A stretch of DNA of 64,000 nt. It comes from Ctenosaura bakeri (Eukaryota > Chordata > Lepidosauria > Squamata > Iguanidae). Position numbers and translations under genes: made by a program. This document shows positions 45,352-56,829 of this stretch, piece after piece (within the stretch, counting starts at the first letter, position 1; each line of letters opens with the position of its first letter). The notes beneath the pieces are model-generated. The model did not search any database. It worked only from the letters and a program-made list of their open reading frames with translations, and was not told the origin of the DNA. The stretch is from positions 248,001 to 312,000 of the forward strand of contig CAOLHI010000482.1 in NCBI GenBank assembly GCA_948474755.1. The letters are read 5' to 3'.

Positions 45352-46359
45352 TTAAAAAACAGGAGGGCAGTTGGTGGGAGGCGGTGGAGTACTAGTCTGG
45401 GAAGGCCTGTCAGAAGAGAACAGTCTTGACCGCTTTTTTAAAGCGGTCAAGACTGGTAATATGCCGGGTCTCCTCCGGCAGGCCATTACATAACTTGGGA
45501 GCGATAGAAGAGAAGGTCCTCTGGGTAACCGCAACCAACCTAGTTCTGACTGGCTGCAGTAAATTCCTCCCAGAGACCTTAGTGTGCGGGGCGGATTATA
45601 TGGGAGAAGGCGATCCTGAAGGTAGGCTGGCCCCAAGCCGTGGAGGGCTTTAAAGGTAAGAACCAACACCTTATACTGTGCCCAGAAACTAATAGGCAGC
45701 CAATGTAAAGACTTCAGAATTGGTGTTATGTGGTCAGTTTTAGGTCTACCGGTGACCAACCTGGCTGCCATATTCTGAACTAATTGAAATTTCTGGACTA
45801 AGCACATGGGTAGCCCTATGTAGAGCGCATTGCATAAGTCAAGCCGTGAAGTTACCAGCGCATGCACCACTGTTTTTAGGTGTTCCAGCTCCAGGAAGGG
45901 GTGCAGCTGGCGTATCAGCTGGAGCTGATAGCAGGCACTCCTGGCTGCCGCATCAATTTGAGTTGTCATCCGAAGTGACGAGTCCAGGAGCACCCCCAAG
46001 CTGCGAACACAGTCTTTCAGGGGAAGTGTAACCCCGTCTAGAACAGGTTGACAAACCTCCATACCTGGGCTAGGGCCCTTAACAGTGAGTACCTCTGTCT
46101 TATCTGGATTCAGCTTCAGTCTGTTTTTCCTCATCCAGTCCATTACTGCTTCAAGGCAGTCGTTTAGAGGTGAGATGCCACCCTTCGTTGATGCTATTAT
46201 CCGAGGCATGGAGAAATATATCTGGGTGTCATCAGCATACTGATAGCACCTTGCTCCATGCCGCCTGATGATCTCTCCCAGCGGTTTCATGTAGATGTTA
46301 AATAGCATTGGGGACAGGACGGCGCCCTGAGGGACGCCAGATTTAAGCTCCTGGAACTG
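45352..46359 (-). CDS. L2-clade LINE reverse transcriptase, C-terminal part (5' truncated)
   Basis: LINE reverse transcriptase copies the element RNA at a nicked chromosome. The frame is open for about 335 codons; the first Met is at 46308, but coding homology extends upstream through SGVPQGAVLSP, the conserved RT block before the active site, to about 46357. An in-frame stop lies just beyond the truncation. Then come LFNIYMKPLGEIIRRHG, the catalytic YADDTQ (about residue 24 from the Met), an NPDKTEVL block, and thumb and C-terminal segments (LHWLPI, KALHGLGPAYL). The fingers of the RT and the endonuclease are missing, so it cannot be functional. Lack of any stop over 1 kb suggests a recent insertion. 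CR1-superfamily; I place it in L2 by YADDTQ and the (TTA)n tail. Confidence 0.85.
   Translation of the reverse strand, partial: QFQELKSGVPQGAVLSPMLFNIYMKPLGEIIRRHGARCYQYADDTQIYFSMPRIIASTKGGISPLNDCLEAVMDWMRKNRLKLNPDKTEVLTVKGPSPGMEVCQPVLDGVTLPLKDCVRSLGVLLDSSLRMTTQIDAAARSACYQLQLIRQLHPFLELEHLKTVVHALVTSRLDLCNALYIGLPMCLVQKFQLVQNMAARLVTGRPKTDHITPILKSLHWLPISFWAQYKVLVLTFKALHGLGPAYLQDRLLPYNPPRTLRSLGGIYCSQSELGWLRLPRGPSLLSLPSYVMACRRRPGILPVLTALKKRSRLFSSDRPSQTSTPPPPTNCPPVF
45421..45455. other. Perfect 16-bp stem hairpin inside the L2 frame
   Basis: CAGTCTTGACCGCTTT, TTT, AAAGCGGTCAAGACTG: two perfect 16-base arms and a 3-base loop. In the LINE RNA it lies near the end of the coding region (protein ALKKRSRL). 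Confidence 0.9.
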
Positions 46360-46361
46360 TG

Positions 46362-48693
46362 AATGTTACAGATGAAGATAGCTTGGGCCATTGCCCATGT
46401 AGGAAAGAGAAAGAGAAATACAATCAAGGATCAAGAAAAGGTTAAGCAGCTGAGCTAATCTGGCTTTCAGCTGAGTGGCACACAATTTTAACCTGAAGAT
46501 TTGCAGCAAATTAAAGCAGAGCTGGGTATGTTACTTTTAAAAAGTAGTTACTCACCGTTACATATGAAATCCCATAAAGTGGCTAGCACTGTAGTTACAG
46601 TTTTAAAAATTAACACTTTAACAGTCTGGTTCTTAAAAATAACTAGAACATTTACTTTAATAAAATATGAACTCTACAAGCCATTGTCCTGTAGTCCAAA
46701 ATACACTCTCCTTGTGGGTGGTTTCCTTTATAAAGGTCAGTCTTCCACTGAAGGGCTTTCAGAAGCCATTCCAATTTCTAAAGATGTCCCATATTTGGGG
46801 CATTATACCGTTCAAGTCTGTTTTAAAGCTAAAGAACCATCATAATGACCAGAAAGGCCTTGAAGTGGGCCATTTGCAGTTAGCCCTCAGACAGCCCTCA
46901 AGGCCTGATACTTTGTTGGAGAACACCATTCACATCTGAGGTTCTACAGCTCTTGTCTTCCTTCCCCTGTCTTTGCTTTAGGACATTTTCTCTGTTTGCT
47001 TGGATTTGGGGAGACTGAAATTCTTTCATATTTGTTTTTTTTTTAAATCCTCAATGTTTCAATTATTTTTTGATCTAATATTCTTCGATAGATGCTTGTA
47101 TTTTGGAAAGTAGTTTCACACCTATCACCAAAGGGTAGATTGTGTGTGTTTGTGTGTGTATGTGTGCTTATGGAAACTGTGGATCCCTAGATACTTTAAT
47201 TTTGTGAATTTTCATGCATGAATTCTACATTCAAAAAATTCTGCATGGCTGATCTCACCATAAAGCAGATTGAGGCAGCCCATCTCAGGAGGCAGATTGA
47301 GGGTGTCAGAAAACCCAGCATATGTTTGGATGGTTGGGTGGTTATGTTGTTGTTATTCTGAGTAGCATGTAGGGTTCTCAAAGTCTGAAGTTGTGCATCA
47401 GAACCTATTAAGGTATGTCTTGGTGCTATCAGTCTGCTAATATCTTTTCTGTGGCTTTCTCATATATTGTAGGAAGGCCTGTTATTCAGTGTCCTACAGT
47501 TCCAGTTTGTAGTTCCTCCAATACGTGAACTGCAGCTTTACTCTGTTTCCTGCATCTACTCCAATATTAATATCCTTACAGAGTCTCTGCACCACAGAAT
47601 TTCTACAAACCTGTAACTCTTATTGTTTCTGACACTACTTGTGATTTAAGTTAGCAATCAGAAACTCAAAGAGGGTGCTGTAACAGTACTTGAAAAGCCC
47701 CTCCTCCTGGCAAGAAGCAGGAAACTAGCTGAGACTATTTAATGAGGGAGAAAGCTGGTGGGAAACTCCTTCACAAATCATTGTGACACACACATGTTTT
47801 TGGGAGTGGCAGCAGATTACACATTTTTATTATACCACTAGATGTCTCTATAATGTATACATGGGTGGTGGCCCTTCTTCCTTCTCATAATAGTCAGCCA
47901 AAGGCAGAACATAAACTGTATAGAAATCTGTTCAGTCTTGGTTGCTTTTAGCTGAAATATTTATTCAGTGAAGACATGTTGCTTCAGAAGAACTATGATA
48001 TCATCACATTTTACAAACCTCTGTAGTTTGCACCCATGGTGACTATGAAGTGCTTCTTCCTGAAACATATTCAGGAAGTGTTCACTTTCTTCAGGTGGAG
48101 GAGGACAAAAAAATGCAATCTGTGAAGGGAAATCCCTATGCCTACTGAAGTTCATTTCTCTTCAGCTGTGGTTTTTCAAGGGGATAGCAGCATATGTTTG
48201 AATGTAACATTTAAACAGCCCTACCATTAGGCAGAATGAAGAAGCCACCTCATGTTGCAGATGTTGGAAGTCAGAGAGACCTAAAGCCACTAGCATGGAA
48301 ATTGCTGCTTCTTTCCTCCCCTCCAAAACTCTCTGTGCTGCGTAAAAACCAGCTGGAGGGGTCAGTCCTCCTGAGTTAATTTTAGTGCATAAAATAGGCT
48401 ACAATTGCATGGGTTACTGTCCCCTCTTCTGCTGTTCTGCCAACCTATGTCCAGCGATGGATACTTCCCAGAAAGTGGCAAATTGTTGGAGGATAGAATT
48501 GTGTACTCTACAGCTCTGTCTTCTACCTCACAAGTTACCACTTGCCTTCAGTGACAGTGAAGGATTCTATCCTTTCACCAGTGTCGACATAATATCATGT
48601 CCCAGTCACCTTTTATCCATGGAATGAAAGGAAAAACAATCTTCCCCTTTCTCTCAGGCAGGTACAGGTTGAGTGTCAGTCTTTAAACTTTCA
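46362..48693. other. Long repeat-poor stretch
   Basis: Apart from a (GT)n run near 47140-47166, nothing is recognised. Overlapping frames at 46501-46939 on plus (114 and 90 codons) have no known domain. Confidence 0.4.
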
Positions 48694-48880
48694 TTGTTGT
48701 TGTTGTGTGCCTTCAAGTTGTTTCCAACTTATGCTGCCCTTAAAGTGAACTTATCATGGGGTTTTCTGGGGCTGAGAGTGTGTGACATGCCCAAAGTCAC
48801 CCACTGGATTTCAGTGACCAATCAAATCTTGGTCTCTAGGGTCATAGTCCAGCATTGAAGCTACTATACATGCTGGCTCT
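48694..48880 (-). mobile_element. tRNA-derived SINE, antisense
   Basis: 'ttgttgttgttgtgtgcctt' and 'ttccaacttatgctgccctt' are the tail; 'tcatagtccagcattgaagc' to 'catgctggctct' is the tRNA-like head. Confidence 0.85.
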
Positions 48881-49655
48881 AGTGAGATTTTTTTCTTGAG
48901 AATTGACATTTCCTGTTCATTAAAGGGAAAAAAAGGAAAAGCTAGATGCCTTCTAGTGTTTTTGTGATTGTCCTTGCCTTCCGGTGTTTTTGACATTGTC
49001 CCTTTCTTTTTAAGAATGTACTCTGAGGCAACTTTTCTGATTTTAATGGAATTCCTGTGCTAGCTCTACTGAATATAGACTGTTTACACTTCATTGATAA
49101 ACCTGGTGAAAGCATGGTCCATAAGGAAACTGGCAACAGGCCTGATGACATTCAGCCTTTTAACATTGCTTACCTGACATTTTGAGACTGTATTATTGTT
49201 TATAATACTATACAATCCTCTCTGAGACAGTCTTATTGTCTAATTGCTGAACATGTTGGCCAACATCCTATTGGACCTCATACCCAGACATAGGAAGTGG
49301 CAGTGGCGCAGGTGCACCGCAGGGCACCCGACCTGGTCATGGCTGCCGATCAATGAAGGGGTGGCAGTGTAACCTCCGTCAGGAGATAAAATTGCCCTGT
49401 TGGCTCTCCAAATGCTGATAGAGATAACTCCTGTTGGAGGATACCAACTCTGCTGTCTTCCTGCTGCCAGTTTGCTCTACTCAAAAAAGTAACTTACATC
49501 CAGGTTCTAAAGTTCTCAGGAATGGCCCTGAGTTTCAGGGACTGGTCCGTCTTCTCCAGTTCTCAGGGTAAAGGGCAGGAATCTCACACTGCCTTGAAAA
49601 GTGTGTGTATGTTTGTTTCCCCACATTTTAAGAGGAAGAGTGGTAGCAATGGTAG
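48881..49655. other. Mostly unique stretch
   Basis: Near 49300 'ggaagtggcagtggcgcagg' recalls the CAGTGGC end of the hAT-like element at 44532, but no partner end is found. 48940-48995 has a short direct repeat (ttttgtgattgtccttgcc, ttttgacattgtcccttt). Confidence 0.35.
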
Positions 49656-49706
49656 CAATAATTGTTGCTGCTGCTACAACTACAACTACAACACTACTAC
49701 TATTTG
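49656..49706. repeat. Mixed trinucleotide simple repeat
   Basis: GTAGCAAT units, GCT units, then ACAACT and ACT units. Confidence 0.7.
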
Positions 49707-51989
49707 AATGGCATAGTCTATGCAACTGTGGTTGATGCTTAATAAGTCCACTAGGACTGCCCCTAGTAATTTTCCCCTTGTAACAACCCTTGTGTCTGTC
49801 TCCTGTGAAATCAGAGAGAACCATTCTTATGTCTGAAGTTTTGGCCCCGAATACATGAATCATGACCTGGCAAGCCAATTTATGGCTTTATATGGGAAAC
49901 AAGTTACCAAATGGATTCCAGCCATTGCCTTCCTTAAAAAAAAAGAAGTTCTTATTTATTTTTTTTGTGACCAAAGCACATGGAATATAATTAAAACATT
50001 TTCCCCATTTGTAGTCTTCTGATGGGCAAAAGTGAAAGTCCTGGGAAGCTGCTTTTTTTTTTTTTTTTGGTGGGAGTGTAGAGGCACTAGCAGATATTGT
50101 CTGGAGGAGGAAGGCAACACAGACAGTCCCTCCCTTCCTCTTTTGATGCAGCTGAAAATGAGAGATTGCAAGCTAAGACAATTTAATTTGTGACTGGCAG
50201 GAAGGACATTAAGAGGGCAAGAGAAGGGAGTCTAGTTGGAAGAGGCTGAGGAGAGGTGTGGCTATTTCATTCTGCACTAAGAGGTGAACGGTCCTTGGCT
50301 ACTTCCACTATATTACTTAATACATCTAAAATAGCTTCATATTTGTTGTGCATGTTTCTGAGTGTAAGTACATACTAGAGTTGCCAGGTATCTGTTATTA
50401 TTTGATTGCCAGAATTCTCATCCTTTACAGACCTGGCAGATGCTCCTTATTATAAGGTACATCCCTGTTATAAGATATGTACCCTTTTTGGGGGTTGGAA
50501 AGCTTTTCCTTTTATAGAGACAGAATGAGATGCCAAAAAGGCACAGTATTTTGCAGTGTGAGCCTTTCATAAAGGCAGAAGCAAGTGCATCAGGTAATGT
50601 ATAGATGTGGGCATTTGGTATTTTGGTAGAACACAAGCTTGTTAATAGCTCCTTCCTGATTGTTAGTCCTTCATGTCATAAATTTTGACTGTCCCTTATT
50701 GCTGTTGTGAACACCAGGTAATACTAGTATACATGCTCTCTGAGCCTTAAGTGTGGTGTGCAATATAAATAATACAATTAAACTTCAATTGTTTAGAGAT
50801 TGTGTTTTTTGGCATGAAGTAAAGAAATAATTTCCATTTTAGAAAAATCTGTTCTATATGCCTGATGTCTCAGTAGCCAAGGAACAAAAGGAAGAATAGC
50901 TCATTTACAAATCATTCTTCAGTTTTCATGGATTATGAAAAATGGCACTAGAATTCAGTGACAAAGACAGGGACATATCCAAACAGTGGGAGGGGTTAGG
51001 AAAACAAGCATTCCTGAGTGTATTCTTGACTATTTATGTTGTCCTCCAGAATCTTGAAACAGACTGAGATTACACTGCATTGTCCAGAATATACCACTTG
51101 TTTCCATGGATTGTATGAGCCCCTGTTCCACATGAAAAACAAAGAGTATTGGTCACCTTCATGGCAGCTTCAGAATGAAAATCTCTGACTTAGTGGGCTG
51201 ATAAAAGAGAGGGGAATTGAGGGAGATTCACATTAATCTGGGTGTGAAGCAACTTCACTAAACCTCCGTAATTCACAATTCACCCTGCCAGTCCACTGCT
51301 ATTTAACAATGGACAAATAATATAAAACCTTTGAAAACAAGTGGAAAAACCCTACCCCAAATAAAGTGCACAAGCAAAGTAAAAGATGGGATTCATCCTT
51401 TTGATTTGATCTGCAGGGCTTGCTTCAATCATTCCCCCCAATCACTGCAAGTAAGCACAAGACAGTAATTTCCCTCTTTTCTGGAGGAAGGTGGAACCAG
51501 ACTTTAGTAGTGCAGCTGCAAAGAAATCCTGTCTTTCTGCAGCATGTAGAACAGCCATGAATCTCAAATGAGCTTAATTGATAATGGCAGCCAGTCTAAT
51601 TCAATCACATGTGAAATTCTCCCTCCCCTCAGATGTCTTTGGATGAGTGTTGGCATGAATTTCTTTCCTTCAAACACTTCAGATATTATTTCTTGCTTTT
51701 GGTCAAGACCTCTCACTAGTATTGGATAGAGCCCAAGATATATCATGGGCTTTCCTTTCTTAAAAAGCAGCTCTCACTTCTCTCAAGCTGTATACCACTT
51801 GAGTAACTTTAAAAAACCTCTTCAAAACCTCACATCCAGAACCGTGTGGTACAGGGATCAGAGTACTAGACTAGAACTGGAGATACTTAATATGCCTCAT
51901 GGTAGGAATAGGAAGATTATTCAAAAATATTCAAATAATGGTTGAAAAATCCTGAATGAACAAGGATCTTTACAGCTTCAGACTTAGGC
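49707..51989. other. Long repeat-poor stretch
   Basis: A T run near 50052-50068 and nothing else recognised. Confidence 0.4.
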
Positions 51990-52412
51990 TCTTATTGAAC
52001 AATGGTGCCATCCTGGTATGGGGACGTGTTGGTGCTGGTCTGTGATGCATGCTGTTGCACGACATTGTTGTGGTCCCACTGCTGTCAAGTCCCCAGTTGT
52101 CACGATCGTGCCGTATACCACTACCACAAAAAATCTGGCAATGATCTCCTTTTGTGCAATGATCTCCTTGGCTGTCAGCGTGCAGGAAGGGCGGAAGCAC
52201 TATCAAGTGCTTCCTTCCGTGGTACAATGCAGGAGTAGGCTGCCTGTACTGAGGAAGGAAGAAGTATGTCCTGAATGCTACCCATCAGCCAGCAGCTGAC
52301 TGGTGTGACTGGTGCACTGCAGAGCATTCAAGTCCTACTGCCATCCCGGCAATGGCACTGCTGGTATCACAACGGGACAATGAAGAATCGTAGCATAGTG
52401 TGGTAAGGGCCC
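51990..52412. mobile_element. GC-rich segment, possible non-autonomous DNA element
   Basis: The edges 'ttaggctcttattgaac' and 'tgtggtaagggccc' resemble the GGCC-type ends of family C, and the interior is GC-rich with a GGAAGCAC/GTGCTTCC hairpin (52192-52214). A matching duplication is not clear (TTA against CTA). Confidence 0.35.
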
Positions 52413-52424
52413 TATTCTGTGCAA

Positions 52425-52705
52425 AATTCACATGTGACTGCACAGACAAAAGGATTTTCTATGCAGGAAACAGCATTTTCTGTGTAGAAAAAAAAAATTC
52501 TTCATGGAAATAATATTTTCTGCAGAGGAAATGGAGTTTCCTGCACAGAAACCGTTGAAATTGGGGATTTATTCTGTGTGAAATTTGCAGCTGGTCGTTT
52601 TGTGGAGAAATCAGCATTTTCCTCACAGAAAACATCACAGATATTCTGCACAGGTATAATTCCTATACACAAAATGTTTTCTGCAGAAAACAAATGTGTG
52701 CATAG
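52425..52705. repeat. Degenerate array of TTTTCTGTGCAGAAAA-like palindromes
   Basis: Repeated variants include 'gcattttctgtgtagaaa', 'atattttctgcagagga', 'gcattttcctcacagaaaac' and 'atgttttctgcagaaaac' at irregular spacing of about 20-60 bp. It looks like an old satellite or composite fold-back element; no coding. Confidence 0.55.
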
Positions 52706-52869
52706 AATAAGTCCAAAACTGCAAAGAAGCTTTGAAAACTGCTGTTTTTGAAGACATTCTTGAAGTGGGAAGAAAATTGCTAAAATTCCTGTAAGAAGAA
52801 AATTAGTGAAGAATTACATCCCTGTTTCATGGTATTTGTCCACGAAGCTCACTGGGTGAACCTGCATCA

Positions 52870-52956
52870 ACCATTGTCTCTCGGTATATTTCACAGAGCT
52901 GCTGTGAGGATAAAAAAGAGGAAGAGCCATATGTGCCACCTTCCAGCTTTATAAGG
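52870..52956 (+). mobile_element. 3' fragment of the 31555-type SINE
   Basis: 'cagagctgctgtgaggataa' and 'tatgtgccaccttccagctt' match the sense 3' half of the SINE at 31555-31690 in arrangement. Confidence 0.4.
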
Positions 52957-53749
52957 TAGAATATGATGAGCGGTATTAGAAATGTCACATTGGAGAAAGT
53001 TCAGATTCATTTCAGCTGCACTCCACTAATGGACTTTTTATTGACTCTGTATATACACTCTGCTCTTCAGGTTTTTCTTCAGGACTTCTATAAAATGTTC
53101 CTTAGTACACTATTATCCTATATGGAGATTTTTTTTTCAGATACTGGTTTGTAAATGATAATAGAAATGATAATGCAATAAAAGTACAGAAGTTTAGAAT
53201 GAGTTATGCATCTCTTCTTATAAAAGATACAAACAAGTCTGAGGGGGTGAGCATTAATAAGCTGAGTCAAGGAAACCATGAAAAGAACAAAACATTCCTT
53301 TGAGAGGAATTGAAAGAGGACCTTTTCTGATAATTTTTTACTGATGTAAGTCAAATAAGCATAACTGTGGTGATGGACTCTTTTAGGAATGTCTTGTTAG
53401 AGGAAACATTAATGATTTAAATAAATATTTTTTATAGTTGATCAGAATCAAGAAACCAACCCAAGACATTTTAGGACTGTTTGATGTCAAAAGAATGAAA
53501 TTATTACTGAAGGAGGGTAAGAGGAATTAATTACTCTCTACACTACTATACACAAACAGTATACTTTGATGCTGGATAGCTACCTACACCAAAATTGCTT
53601 GGTTCAAATTGTCAAATACAAGTGATAGGAGGTGACATTATAGGGAAAACTGTCACTTGAAAATTAACAAATCACCATAGAAACAGATACCTAAGAGTTC
53701 TGAAATATGAAATTGTTGAAAATCCAGGAAAATTTGGTAATACTGCTAA
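52957..53749. other. AT-rich stretch, nothing recognised
   Basis: No clear feature. Confidence 0.4.
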
Positions 53750-54535
53750 AAAGTTGCCTCAGTTGCATTGAAAGCTTGGGAATGTAACATTGATCCTTTA
53801 AAAAGGAGTCCAGCAGAAGGCTGGGAAATTACAGCCCTCTTAGTCAAATATTTGTACTAGGTCAATGAGAGATACATAAATAAAGGTAGAATAGAAGAAC
53901 AGACTTTGCTGAAGAATAACAACATGGCTTCAGTAAACAGAAATCCTTTTTCACAAACCTTTCAGAATTCTTGGTAGTTATTAAAATCCATGAAGATTGG
54001 GATAATCTGGTAGATATTATAGAACTGCAATTCCAACAAGCTTTTAACAAAGTTTACCAAATACAATCGTTAAAGTGAAAGAAGTTCAGTAGTGATGTAC
54101 TGTAAGGACCTCTGCTGAGATAATACTGTTTAATAGATTCATACATGAGGCAGGGTAGATAAAGGAGGTAGGGCCTTTCTCATTACAGTGAAACCAAGGA
54201 GTCCTGTTCCCTGCAGGAATTCACTACAGGAAGAAATGATGGCTGGCAGCTTAGATAGTTTTAAAGGAGGAATTGATGAATCAGTGGAGATCACCAGTGG
54301 CTACTAGTCATGATTGTTGCATGTTACCCACAACATCTAGAAGTGGTATTCATTTGTATATACCTCACTGGAGAACACTGCTAAGAGAGTGTTATTGTCC
54401 TTATGACCAACTTGTAGGCTTCCCATGGTATCTGGTTGTCCACTGTGTGAACAGAATGCCAGACCTGATAGGCCTTCTTTTGTTACTATATGAGACTATA
54501 CTATATCCTATAAGAGATAAAATCATATAAGATAT
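53750..54535 (+). pseudogene. Decayed CR1 LINE: reverse-transcriptase fragment joined to a 3' end
   Basis: CR1 is the non-LTR retrotransposon typical of reptiles and birds. QHGFSK and FFTNLSEFL are encoded around 53920-53975, and ELQFQQAFNKV around 54025-54057; these correspond to the QHGFRKGRSC and LDFQKAFDKVPH blocks of CR1 RT, upstream of the catalytic aspartates. The catalytic region is deleted: after about 54120 the sequence passes into a 3' end with 'ttagatagttttaaaggagg', 'gtggctactagtcatgat', 'tccactgtgtgaacagaatg' and 'ccttcttttgttactatatg'. Stops and frameshifts are frequent. Internally deleted and dead. Confidence 0.7.
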
Positions 54536-54546
54536 AAATAGAGGGT

Positions 54547-54742
54547 CTAAATGCCCTAAAAGCTCCTGATCCTATCTGATTTTGGAAGCTAAGCAGGGTC
54601 AGCACCACTTAGTACTTGGGTGGGAGACTGCCAAGGAATACCAGGTGCTATGTTTGAGAGGAAATAACAGGCAAAACCACTTCAAGTGTTCCTTGTATGA
54701 GAAAACCCTATGAAATTCATGGACTCACTGGAAGTCAACAGT
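54547..54742 (+). mobile_element. 5S rRNA-derived SINE
   Basis: 'tttggaagctaagcagggtc' and 'agtacttgggtgggagactg' with 'gaataccaggtgctatg' match 5S rRNA closely over its internal promoter at about 54566-54652. The body 'caggcaaaaccacttcaagt' and a tail 'gagaaaaccctatgaaattc' follow. The final tail is short. Confidence 0.85.
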
Positions 54743-55579
54743 CCCTACTCCATGTATTTTATAAAACTCTCTGTTGTTTTTTGGTAGCTTCTAGACAGAT
54801 AAAATAAACTACTCTGTAATACTATGCAGACCTGCCTACTGCAAAAAGAAATGTTAGTCACAGGATCAAATAACTAATAATAATAATAATAAAAACATAT
54901 AATCTGTTTTTGAATCCCACAGTTGGGGTTCTACTGGTTTTTTCCCTGATCAGAGCCATGGTGCAAAAAAGGACTTCAGAGACAGAGAGAGAGAGAGAAT
55001 AAATTAGCATTTTCCTTTTTCACTGTTACCTCTGTTGTTGCTTTACTGCTGAAACTACTATTTTTTTTTTTGCTTTTTTTCAATTGCAAGGGTTAATTGA
55101 AAGATTAATCCACTGCTGCTTCTTGTCATGATTCCAGTCTAGTTCTCTGCACTGCTATTAGTTAAAAATATGAAGGAAAATGTAAAAATGTAATCAAGAG
55201 AATTCAAATATGTTTTTTAGCATCACATGTAGTTTTAAAAATGTTAAAACAGGAGTACACAGATTGGTCGGCAACAGATCTATCTGTGTTAAGCAGAAGC
55301 TTCATACAAGTTCTTGGGTAGATGCTGAGCTTGGAAAAGCTATTTTTGGATCACAGTTTACAGAATCCCTCAGCTTTTACATTCTGTGAGTTGTAATCCA
55401 AAAAAATCACTTTTCCAGCACATAACAGGAAGGAAACGATATTGGAGCACAGCATTTGCCTTAATGGACCAGCTTCTCACCCACCACCCTGTTGGAACAT
55501 AGAAGTCTGCACAACAGGGAATGTTTATTTTATCCAGCAAGGCTCCTTTTAGCTTTTCTGCTTTGAGTAAGGTGGGGTG
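54743..55579. other. Unique stretch with simple repeats
   Basis: (AAT)n near 54873-54891, (GA)n near 54981-54997 and T runs near 55062-55080. Confidence 0.5.
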
Positions 55580-55705
55580 TAGAATTTGTGGCCCTCCAAA
55601 TGTTGTTAGACTATACTTCCCATTAGCTCTGAAAAGAAGTCAATAGTCAGGGTTAATAGAAGTTGTAGTCCAACAGTATCTGAAGGATTCTAGATTCCTC
55701 ACCTC
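55580..55705. mobile_element. Fold-back element, family D
   Basis: 'ccctccaaatgttgttagac' and 'cttcccattagctctg' mirror 'agaagttgtagtccaacagt' and 'atctgaaggattct'. Confidence 0.6.
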
Positions 55706-56829
55706 TGGTATAATGACTGTAATGTTAGCAAAACAGAGATTCAGAGTTATATAAACCAAGGCAATGAAGCATAAATGAAAAATCCACTGTCTTGGCAATC
55801 ATAACTTGTAACATCCTTTCCTAGTTGACTGCATTTTGCTACTCTTTCTCTTCCTCTCCCTCTGACCCTCTGGAAACCCCTCTCTCTGTCTTAGAAAGCA
55901 TTTGTTCAGTCACAATATTTATTAAGCTCTGAAAGTATTTTGATAAGTAACACCATGAAGAAGAAAACAGTACAAAGAGGAATCCATAATTACTGGAATC
56001 ACAGGAATGATTCCTTCATTTAGAGTAGCCATGTTCCTAATGGTTTTGTGGATAGAAGCCAGCTGCCTTTTCCCCTTTGCTGAAAGATCAAGCTAATCAA
56101 CATTATGACAGACCGGCAGGGAGAAAGCAGGATTCATCTCAGCAGCCTGGCCCTAACTCCACATGGTATATAAAAGTTAGAGCAAGAGCCTGGAGACCCA
56201 TGTACTCAAACACTCATGTGACAGGCAGTTCCCCAAAATAGTTAGTGGTAATTTTCTGTACTTGTCAATCAGTCATGATGATTAAGCTCCACTACATTGC
56301 TCATGATCCCATTCAACCCACATTTCCCATGTCTTAAACATTAGAGAATTATGGAATTTGGTCCTGATTAATAAAGGCTACAGTAGAACTGACACAATGG
56401 CACACTATAACTAGTTATGTCAAGACAGAACCAAATTTTGCTGTATCCTTTTGCCTTAAATTCGCAAAGTCAACAAACTGATCTGTTCCAGAAATGTCCT
56501 GAAGATTATTCATGGAAACCATGCTCCACAAAATGTTACACAAGGATAGGGTTTTTTTATGATAAAAATAAAGAGTTTGTAAAAGGCAGAATGGCATTTG
56601 TCAAAACTTTTTAGAGGAATTAAAGAAGAAGAGAAGAAAATTAAGGTCTTTTCATTTAGTAGACCATTAAACTTAAGCAGAAGATTAAAAAACAACAACA
56701 ACTCAAGAACTGCAAGGTATACATTTCACTGTAAGAGAAAAAAGCTACACTCATACACCACAGTAGCTGATTCTGTTTACTTGAACCACATTACTGACAA
56801 TTCTCTCTTGAAATGCTTTGCTTTTATAT
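55706..56829. other. Repeat-poor stretch
   Basis: Nothing recognised. Short frames overlap on both strands at 56415-56701. Confidence 0.4.

Larger units (their letters stand above)
45209..46361 (-). mobile_element. L2-clade LINE, 5' truncated
   Basis: The element runs on the minus strand from a truncation near 46361 to the tail at 45209, where 'gaggtgggatataaataaa' leads into (TTA)n. It contains the 3' part of the reverse-transcriptase frame, described separately, and a short 3' untranslated region. It is the youngest-looking LINE in the window. Confidence 0.85.

Noticed and set aside
54547..54742. Functional 5S rRNA gene
   Set aside because: The closest 5S match in the window, but it lacks the 5S termini and terminator and is joined to the same SINE body and tail.
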